Below, one piece after another: positions 58,391 to 64,000 of a DNA stretch of 64,000 nt. This stretch comes from Mycolicibacterium neoaurum (lineage in GTDB: Bacteria; Actinomycetota; Actinomycetes; Mycobacteriales; Mycobacteriaceae): positions 248,001 to 312,000 of the forward strand of contig NZ_JAQIIX010000002.1 of assembly GCF_036946495.1 (NCBI RefSeq), given 5' to 3'. The notes below the pieces were generated by a model. It worked only from the letters and a program-made list of their open reading frames with translations. It did no database searches and was not told the DNA's origin. Numbering within the stretch: the first letter of the stretch is position 1; each line of letters begins with the position of its first letter. Made by a program: the position numbers and the translations under genes.

Positions 58391-58777
58391 ATGTCCACTA
58401 CACGACGTAGGAGACCGGCGCTCATCGCGCTGGCCACCGTCGGTGCCACCGGCTGCATGCTGTTGGCCTGGTGGCAGTGGACCCGCTACGAATCGAACTC
58501 GGGCACCTTCCTGAATCTGGGATACGCCCTGCAGTGGCCGATGTTCGCCGCGTTCTGCGTCTACGCGTACTACAAGTTTGTCAGGCTGGAGGACGCGCCG
58601 CCGACCTACGACGAGCCCGCGGACACCAGCCGGGCCACCGAGATCCCGGCCGGCCTGCTCCCCGAGCGGCCGGCCGCCGCGTCGACCGTCGAGGACGACC
58701 CCACCCTTCGCGAATACAACGCCTACCTGGCCGAGTTGGCCAAAGCGGACACCCCCGAGGACAGGAACACCAGATGA
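58391..58777 (+). CDS. lprD: LprD-like small membrane protein/lipoprotein
   Basis: 128 residues. It closely resembles M. tuberculosis LprD (Rv1343c): RRRRPALIALATVGATGCMLLAWWQW (possible lipobox GATGC), GTFLNLGYALQWPMFAAFCVYAYYKFVR as a second membrane helix, and the C-terminal EIPAGLLPERP and LREYNAYLAELAK. Function unknown. ATGA overlap with the DUF3817 gene, as in Rv1343c-Rv1342c. Whether the cysteine is lipid-modified is doubtful because the hydrophobic region continues past it. Confidence 0.88.
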   Translation: MSTTRRRRPALIALATVGATGCMLLAWWQWTRYESNSGTFLNLGYALQWPMFAAFCVYAYYKFVRLEDAPPTYDEPADTSRATEIPAGLLPERPAAASTVEDDPTLREYNAYLAELAKADTPEDRNTR

Positions 58778-59127
58778 GCACTCCCGAAAGCCAGGAAACC
58801 CAGACCCCCGCTGTTCCACTGCCCTCGATCCAGAAGGCGCTGGCCAGCTATCGGGTACTGGCGTGGGCGACGGGCCTGTGGCTCATCGCGTTGTGCTACG
58901 AGATGGTCATGAAGTACGGCTTCAACGACGACTCGCTGAGCTGGATCGCGGTCGTGCACGGCTGGGTGTACTTCGCCTACCTGATCGCCACGGCGAACCT
59001 GGCCGTCAAGGTGCGCTGGCCGTTGGGCCGCACGCTCGGCACCCTGATCTCGGGCACTGTGCCCGTATTGGGCCTCATCGTCGAGCACTTCCAGACCCAA
59101 GACGTGAAGAAGCGGTTCGCTCTGTAA
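58774..59127 (+). CDS. DUF3817 integral membrane protein
   Basis: 117 residues with three membrane helices: YRVLAWATGLWLIALCYEMVM, WIAVVHGWVYFAYLIATANLAV and TLISGTVPVLGLIVEHFQ. The DUF3817 motif HGWVYFAYL is present. It is equivalent to Rv1342c; function unknown. Its last 53 bases overlap the 3' end of the converging MFS gene, the largest overlap in the window. Confidence 0.88.
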   Translation: MSTPESQETQTPAVPLPSIQKALASYRVLAWATGLWLIALCYEMVMKYGFNDDSLSWIAVVHGWVYFAYLIATANLAVKVRWPLGRTLGTLISGTVPVLGLIVEHFQTQDVKKRFAL

Positions 59128-60559
59128 CCGCCGTCGGGCGCACCGCGGGTATCAGCAGCGCGCCCACCGCAGACACGGCCGAGACCGCGGCGGCGACGAT
59201 CAGCGCCGCCCGGAAACCGTCGAGCGTCGGCACCTCGTGACCGCCGGCCGTCATGGTCATCCCCGCCAGGATCGCGCCGATCACCGCGCTGGAGATCGAG
59301 GTGCCCAACGAGCGCGCCAGTGCGTTGAGACCGTTGGCCGCGGCGGTCTCCGACAGCGGCACCGCGGCGTTGATCAAGGCAGGCATCGATGCGTAGGCAA
59401 ATCCCACCCCGACGCTCACCAGGACGTTGAGCACCAGCACCTGCGGGCCGCCGCCCAGGAGCCACAACCCGGCCAGGTACGAACCGGCGATCACCACGCA
59501 TCCGACGCACAGCGTGAACCTCGGACCGCGGGCTCCGGCCACCCGCGCCGCGAACGGGGCCACGAGCATCATCGCGATCCCACCCGGGGCCATCCACAGC
59601 CCGGCCTCCAACATCGACATACCCAACCCGTAACCGGTCTCGGCAGGCAGCTCGAGCACCTGCGGAGCGATCAGTGAGAGCGCGAACATCGCGAAGCCGA
59701 CCCCGACCGAGGCGATATTGGTGATCAGCACCGGCGGGCGCACCGAGGTCCGCAGGTCCACGACCGGCGAATCGAACCGCAGCTGCCAGGCGACGAAGAT
59801 TGCACAGACAACGAGCGAGCTGCCGAACATCCCGATCGTCACACCGGAGGTCCAGCCCCAGTCGCGACCCTTGGTGATACCGAGCAGCAGGGTCACCAGT
59901 CCCGCCGCAAGCAGGAGCGCGCCCAGCGGGTCGAGGCGGTCGGTCGAACTGGCAGGCACCGCGGGCACCAGCGTGGCGAAGAGCACCAGCAGCACGACTC
60001 CGATGGCCGCGGCGAACCAGAACAGCGCATGCCAGGAGAGGTGCTGGGCGATCGCCGCCGACAGCGGCAGCCCGAGTGCGCCGCCGACTCCGAGGGACGA
60101 ACTCATCAAGCCCATGGCGCTACCGACCCGCTCGGCGGGTACGGAAGCCCGCAGCACGCTGATGCCCAGCGGGATGATGGGGATGCCCAGGCCCTGCATT
60201 CCGCGACCGACCACGAACGGGATGAGCGTGGTGCTCGCCGCGGCGATCACCGAGCCGGCGATCAACACCGTCGCGCAGGCGATCAGAATGCGTTTCGGAC
60301 CGTACAGATCACCGAGCCTGCCGAACACCGGAGTGGCCACGGCCGCGGTGAGCAGGGTCGATGTGATCGCCCACGATGCGTCAGAAGCGCTGGTGTCGAG
60401 CAACTTTGGCAGTTCGGGTATCAGCGGGATGAGCAGTGTCTGCATCAACGAGACGCTGATCCCGGCGGCACACAGCACCGCGATCAGCACACCGGGATGA
60501 GCCGCCGAAACTATTCGGAAAGGCCGCCGCTGATCGACTGACACCACGCCCGGGAGCAT
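59075..60559 (-). CDS. MFS drug-efflux-type transporter (DHA2/EmrB-like)
   Basis: 494 residues with about 14 membrane helices. Visible features are LIPELPKLLDTSASDASWAIT, motif A-like GRLGDLYGPKRILIACAT, motif C-like SSLGVGGALGLPLSAAIAQHL and the long central segment. This is the 14-helix DHA2 type associated with drug or dye export. It is inserted between the DUF3817 gene and rdgB, where M. tuberculosis has no such gene as far as I recall. The start may be the first ATG or one of the GTGs three to five codons later; TATAGC about 19 bases upstream fits a -10 box. Confidence 0.85.
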   Translation of the reverse strand: MLPGVVSVDQRRPFRIVSAAHPGVLIAVLCAAGISVSLMQTLLIPLIPELPKLLDTSASDASWAITSTLLTAAVATPVFGRLGDLYGPKRILIACATVLIAGSVIAAASTTLIPFVVGRGMQGLGIPIIPLGISVLRASVPAERVGSAMGLMSSSLGVGGALGLPLSAAIAQHLSWHALFWFAAAIGVVLLVLFATLVPAVPASSTDRLDPLGALLLAAGLVTLLLGITKGRDWGWTSGVTIGMFGSSLVVCAIFVAWQLRFDSPVVDLRTSVRPPVLITNIASVGVGFAMFALSLIAPQVLELPAETGYGLGMSMLEAGLWMAPGGIAMMLVAPFAARVAGARGPRFTLCVGCVVIAGSYLAGLWLLGGGPQVLVLNVLVSVGVGFAYASMPALINAAVPLSETAAANGLNALARSLGTSISSAVIGAILAGMTMTAGGHEVPTLDGFRAALIVAAAVSAVSAVGALLIPAVRPTAVTERTASSRLGSGSARR

Positions 60560-60618
60560 TACACGTTAGCTGCGCTATACAAAATCCCGGCCGCGGTTTG
60601 CTCCGGCCCCGCCGGCGG

Positions 60619-61218
60619 TCAGGCCAGTGCGCGCAACTGCGGCACCAACAACGTCAAAGCTCGGCCACGATGCGAAGCGGCATCCTTCTCGGCCGCGGAC
60701 AGCTCCGCCGCCGACCGCTCGGAGTCGGCGGGCACGAAGATCGGGTCATATCCGAAGCCGCCGTCGCCGCGCGGCTCCCGGGCGACGGTTCCTGCCCATT
60801 CACCGCGTACGACGGTCTCCCCCGCCGCGGAGACGAGCGCACACGCCGAGACGAAGGCCGCACCGCGCCGGTCGTCGGGCACATCGCGCAACTGTCCGAG
60901 CAACAGCTCGAGGTTGGCGCGGTCGTCACCGTGCACACCGGACCACCGCGCCGACAGCACCCCGGGCATCCCGTTGAGCGCGTCGACGGCCAGCCCCGAA
61001 TCGTCGGCCACCGAGGGCAACCCGGTGGCGGCGAACGCATCGCGGGCCTTGGCCAGTGCGTTCTCCTCGAAGGTCGCACCGGTCTCGGGTGCCTCGTCGA
61101 ATTCGCGGACCTCGGACAGCGATACCAATTCCACGCCGTCGATTCCGGCCGCGTCGAGTACCCGGCGGAGCTCGGTCAGCTTCTTGGCGTTGCGCGAGGC
61201 AACCAGTAACCGGCTCAG
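60619..61218 (-). CDS. rdgB: non-canonical purine NTP pyrophosphatase (RdgB/HAM1)
   Basis: About 199 residues. The family opening SRLLVASRNAKKLTELRRVL, then ETGATFEENALAKARDAFAATG, VADDSGLAVDALNGMPGVLSARWSG and EKDAASHRGRAL are clear. It hydrolyses ITP, dITP and XTP to keep them out of nucleic acids. No ATG, GTG or TTG stands at the expected start; a CTG at 61218 overlaps the rph stop as CTGA, exactly like the ATGA/GTGA couplings elsewhere, and is taken as the start. The alternative, an ATG at 61317, would add 33 unrelated residues. It is equivalent to Rv1341. Confidence 0.9.
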   Translation of the reverse strand: MSRLLVASRNAKKLTELRRVLDAAGIDGVELVSLSEVREFDEAPETGATFEENALAKARDAFAATGLPSVADDSGLAVDALNGMPGVLSARWSGVHGDDRANLELLLGQLRDVPDDRRGAAFVSACALVSAAGETVVRGEWAGTVAREPRGDGGFGYDPIFVPADSERSAAELSAAEKDAASHRGRALTLLVPQLRALA

Positions 61219-61997
61219 CTTCCGAACACCTTCTTGGACGGACCGCTGGGCTCGGGCAGCACGCCGGGATAGGGCAGCTCCAGTGCCGCCCGCTGGATGG
61301 CGAACAGCTCCTCGCATCCGGCGAGCGCGACATCCAGCATCTTGTCCAGCGTCGTGCGCGGGAAGGTGGCGCCCTCACCGGTGCCCTGGATCTCCACCAG
61401 GGTTCCGGTGTCGGTGGCGACGACGTTCATATCGACCTCGGCGCGCGAATCCTCGGTGTAGGGCAGGTCCAACCGGACCCGGCCGTCGACCACACCCACC
61501 GACACCGCGGCGATGGCACAGGACAGCGGGCGCGGGTCGGACAACTTGTCGGCCGCGGCCAGGTAGGTCACGGCATCGGAGAGCGCGACGTAGGCGCCGG
61601 TGATCGCGGCGGTGCGGGTACCGCCGTCGGCCTGCAGCACATCGCAGTCGATGGCGATGGTGTTCTCACCGAGCGCACCGAGGTCGATGCACGCCCGCAG
61701 CGACCGGCCGACCAGCCGGCTGATCTCCTGGGTGCGCCCGCCGACCTTGCCCTTCACCGACTCGCGGCCCGAACGCTCATGAGTGGCCGCCGGCAACATC
61801 GCGTACTCGGCGGTCAGCCAGCCCTGTCCGGACCCCTTGCGCCAGCGCGGCACACCCTCGGTCACCGAGGCCGTGCACATGACGCGGGTCTGGCCGAATT
61901 CGACCAGTACGGAGCCCGCCGGATGGGAGGTGAAACCGCGGGTGATGACCACTGGCCTCAGCTCGTCGTCAAGCCGGCCGTCTTCTCGTCTGGACAC
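61215..61997 (-). CDS. rph: ribonuclease PH
   Basis: 260 residues of RNase PH: RREDGRLDDELRPVVITRGF, then AEYAMLPAATHERSGRESVKG (phosphate-binding Arg region), QEISRLVGRSLRA and DCDVLQADGGTRTAAITGAYVAL, with the catalytic acidic residues in the last segment. It trims 3' ends of tRNA precursors phosphorolytically. GTG start. Between the Rv1339-type gene and rdgB, as in Rv1339-rphA-Rv1341. Confidence 0.95.
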   Translation of the reverse strand: MSRREDGRLDDELRPVVITRGFTSHPAGSVLVEFGQTRVMCTASVTEGVPRWRKGSGQGWLTAEYAMLPAATHERSGRESVKGKVGGRTQEISRLVGRSLRACIDLGALGENTIAIDCDVLQADGGTRTAAITGAYVALSDAVTYLAAADKLSDPRPLSCAIAAVSVGVVDGRVRLDLPYTEDSRAEVDMNVVATDTGTLVEIQGTGEGATFPRTTLDKMLDVALAGCEELFAIQRAALELPYPGVLPEPSGPSKKVFGS

Positions 61998-62031
61998 CGT
62001 GCAACCCTAACGCGACGGCCCGACGGGAAGC

Positions 62032-62799
62032 TCAGTGGCGGGTCACGTCGATGACCTCGCCACACACCACCGCATGCACCGGGCCGTCGAACTCGGCCTT
62101 GGCCTCGCTGATGACGTCCTCGCGAGACGTCCACGGCGGGATGTGGGTCAGCAGCAGTTTCCCGACTCCGGCACGGGCGGCGATCTGGCCGGCCTCGGTA
62201 CCCGACAGGTGCAGATTGGGCGGCCGCTCGGGGGAATGGGTCCAGGACGCCTCGCACAGGAACACGTCGACACCACGCGCCAGTTCGACCACCGCATCGC
62301 AGATGCCGGTGTCGCCGCTGTAGGCGAAGGTGACGCCATCGCGATCGGTGAAGCGCATGCCGTAGGACTCGGTGGGGTGACACACCAGCCGCGGTTCGAC
62401 CGTCAGGGCTCCGAGCCGCACCTCTTGACCGTCGACCCAGGGCTGGACGTCGAAAATATCGGAGACATCATCGATCTCGCCGCCCTCGGGCGAGGATGCC
62501 GCGCCGAGCCGCTCCCAGGTATGCGAAGGACCGAACAACATGGCCCTCCCCTTGGGCGGGGACGGGTGGTACCGGCGCCACACGAACAGGCCGGGCAGAT
62601 CCAGGCAGTGATCGGCGTGCAGATGCGACAGCAGGACGTTCACCGATCCGGGGTCGGCGTACCGCTGCAGCGCGCCGAGCACCCCGCCGCCGAAGTCCAG
62701 GACCATGGGCGCGGTGTCGGGCTCGGTCAGCAGATATCCGGACGCGGGCGAATCGGGGCCGACAACACTGCCGGAACAACCCAGTACGGTGATTCGCAC
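62032..62799 (-). CDS. metallo-beta-lactamase-fold cyclic-nucleotide phosphodiesterase (Rv1339-like)
   Basis: 255 residues with the metal site SHLHADHCLDL (His59, His61, Asp63, His64), the following AYSGDTG aspartate and LLTHIPPW. Close in type to Rv1339, which has been reported as an atypical cAMP phosphodiesterase. It begins MRITVLGCSGSVVGPDSPAS, the standard start of this family. The upstream gene in M. tuberculosis is murI; here only 110 bases separate it from the rhomboid gene. Confidence 0.9.
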   Translation of the reverse strand: MRITVLGCSGSVVGPDSPASGYLLTEPDTAPMVLDFGGGVLGALQRYADPGSVNVLLSHLHADHCLDLPGLFVWRRYHPSPPKGRAMLFGPSHTWERLGAASSPEGGEIDDVSDIFDVQPWVDGQEVRLGALTVEPRLVCHPTESYGMRFTDRDGVTFAYSGDTGICDAVVELARGVDVFLCEASWTHSPERPPNLHLSGTEAGQIAARAGVGKLLLTHIPPWTSREDVISEAKAEFDGPVHAVVCGEVIDVTRH

Positions 62800-62909
62800 A
62801 GCACTAGCTTGCCACGTCGGTCAGCGGCGCGACGAAAGCACGACCGCATTCAGCGACAAGATTCATTTTGTGTCCGCACCGTGATGCACGACATGGCCCG
62901 CGGGCCGGG

Positions 62910-63569
62910 TCAGGAGCGCAACGCTGCCGGACCCGTGCGCGTGGTGCGGGCCTTGCGCTCCGGGCCGGACAGCACATAGGCGGCGATCAGCCCGGCGATC
63001 GCGCCGGACAGATGTCCCTGCCAGGACACCCCCGGCGCACCGGGTAGCACCCCGAACAGGATGCCTCCGTACACCAGCGCGACGGTCACCCCGACGACGA
63101 TCTCCCAGGCCTTGCGGGTGAAGAATCCGAACACGATCAGAAACGTCAGCCAGCCGAAGATCAGCCCGGACGCGCCGATGTGATTGGTGGTGCACTGCAC
63201 CCCCACATACGGACAGTGCGCACCGATGTTGCCGATCAGCCAGGTGCCGAACCCGCCGAGCAACCAGATGATGGCGGTGGCGCCGAGGAACCGCCCCATG
63301 CCGGCCAGCGTCATCAGGAAGCCGAGCACCAGCGCGGGCACGGTGTTGGCGATCAGATGGGGCCACCCGCCGTGCAACAGCGGCGCCCACAGGATGCCCC
63401 ACAGCCCGTCGGTCTCCAGCGGGCGAATCCCGTCCTGGTCGAGACGATGGCCGAGAACGGTGTCGATGATCTCCATCACGTACAGCAGCGCCACGAAACC
63501 GACGATCGTGAGCCCGCCGACCACCCAGGCCGGCCGATTCTTCGGCGCCCGGGTGTCGGGTAGATTCAT
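62910..63569 (-). CDS. rhomboid-family intramembrane serine protease
   Basis: About 219 residues with six or seven membrane helices. The rhomboid residues are visible: HLIAN (His71, Asn75) in the WAPLLHGGWPHLIAN loop, catalytic Ser134 in HIGASGLIFG, and His186 in QGHLSGAIAG. It cleaves membrane proteins within the bilayer; natural substrates in mycobacteria are poorly known. It starts 10 bases after cysM, the order of Rv1336-Rv1337. The ATG at 63569 is used; a GTG two codons upstream is possible. Confidence 0.9.
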   Translation of the reverse strand: MNLPDTRAPKNRPAWVVGGLTIVGFVALLYVMEIIDTVLGHRLDQDGIRPLETDGLWGILWAPLLHGGWPHLIANTVPALVLGFLMTLAGMGRFLGATAIIWLLGGFGTWLIGNIGAHCPYVGVQCTTNHIGASGLIFGWLTFLIVFGFFTRKAWEIVVGVTVALVYGGILFGVLPGAPGVSWQGHLSGAIAGLIAAYVLSGPERKARTTRTGPAALRS

Positions 63570-63579
63570 GCCCACTCGC

Positions 63580-64000
63580 TCATGCCCAGAGTTGCCCTTC
63601 CAGTGCGTCTTCCGCATCGTCCAGGCTACCGGCGTAGGCACCGGTGGACAGATACTTCCATCCGGCGTCACAGATGGTGAAAGCGATATCGGCGCGCTCG
63701 CCGGCCTTGATGGCTTTGGCACCCATACCGAGAGCGGCGTGCAGGATGGCGCCCGAGGAGATGCCCGCGAAGATGCCCTCCACCTGGACCAGCTCACGGG
63801 TGCGCTTGACCGCGTCGAAGGCGCCGACCGAGTAGCGGGTGGTCAGGATCTCCGGGTCGTAGAGCTCGGGGACGAAGCCCTCGTCGATATTGCGCAGCGC
63901 ATAGACGCCTTCGCCGTAGCGCGGTTCGGCGGCCACGATCTGCACCCCGGGCACCTGCTCACGCAGGAACCGACCGGTGCCCATCAGGGTGCCGGTGGTG
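63580..64000 (-). CDS. cysM: cysteine synthase CysM (PLP enzyme), 5' part cut by window edge
   Basis: The visible C-terminal 140 residues (TTGTLMGTGRFLREQVPGVQIVAAEPRYGEG onward, with GIFAGISSGAILHAALG) match CysM of the cysteine synthase fold, and Ser in GISSG is the PLP-nitrogen contact. In mycobacteria CysM uses O-phosphoserine and the thiocarboxylated protein CysO as sulphur donor. Gene order cysM-rhomboid follows Rv1336-Rv1337, so cysO and mec are expected just beyond the right edge. The N-terminus with the PLP lysine is outside the window. Confidence 0.92.
   Translation of the reverse strand, partial: TTGTLMGTGRFLREQVPGVQIVAAEPRYGEGVYALRNIDEGFVPELYDPEILTTRYSVGAFDAVKRTRELVQVEGIFAGISSGAILHAALGMGAKAIKAGERADIAFTICDAGWKYLSTGAYAGSLDDAEDALEGQLWA

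Overview
The window is high-GC actinobacterial DNA, almost certainly from a fast-growing mycobacterium (Mycolicibacterium type). The evidence is a fatty acid synthase I of about 3,076 residues followed by acpS, an LdtB-type L,D-transpeptidase lipoprotein, MmpS-like and haemophore-like proteins, and gene order matching Mycobacterium tuberculosis in two blocks. All family names and H37Rv synteny statements come from memory of those sequences, not from a search.

Left core block (about 1-32300). A leucine/branched-chain catabolic operon (accD1-accA1-fadE19-MaoC dehydratase) faces its TetR repressor gene bkaR across a palindromic operator. It is followed by the Rv2507-Rv2511 equivalents (MmpS-like protein, UMF1 transporter, SDR, HerA-like ATPase, orn), tRNA-His, a lipoprotein, a DUF899/SRPBCC pair and ldtB. 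After tRNA-Lys comes an inserted module: an IclR regulator divergent from a malonate-type transporter, a FadD36/MatB-like ligase and a thioesterase. The core order then resumes (DUF3618, bcp, M20 peptidase, acpS, fas).

Accessory middle (about 32301-57500). This stretch holds regulators (MerR, TetR, ArsR), an MFS transporter, an LtrA protein, two convergent IspD-like genes of which one is degenerate, a haemophore-like protein, and a beta-oxidation operon (CoA-transferase, thiolase, acyl-CoA dehydrogenase) divergent from a TetR gene. It continues with a DUF1295 enzyme, a HEFGH lipoprotein peptidase coupled to a DUF4333 protein, and an ammonium transporter. Next is a secreted protein with tandem papain-like (C39-type) domains, only the second of which keeps catalytic residues, beside a Glu-Pro-rich anchored protein. 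An ArsR/VOC operon, a MerR-controlled SDR/SnoaL pair, a Nudix gene and unknown genes lead up to tRNA-Leu.

Right core block (57600-64000). A free-standing LAGLIDADG gene precedes the Rv1343c-Rv1336 region in order: lprD, DUF3817, (inserted MFS), rdgB, rph, the Rv1339-type phosphodiesterase, rhomboid protease and cysM (cut by the edge). murI, which lies between the rhomboid and Rv1339 genes in M. tuberculosis, is absent from that position.

The regulatory DNA is unusually readable. Visible are a 13-bp perfect inverted repeat around bkaR, an ArsR operator filling the spacer of a TTGACA/TAACAT promoter with a leaderless GTG, paired MerR-type dyads between divergent genes, repeated GTTAC elements upstream of fas, and several perfect terminator stems. 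Eight convergent gene pairs abut or overlap at their 3' ends with no terminator between them. No CRISPR array, insertion sequence or prophage was seen.
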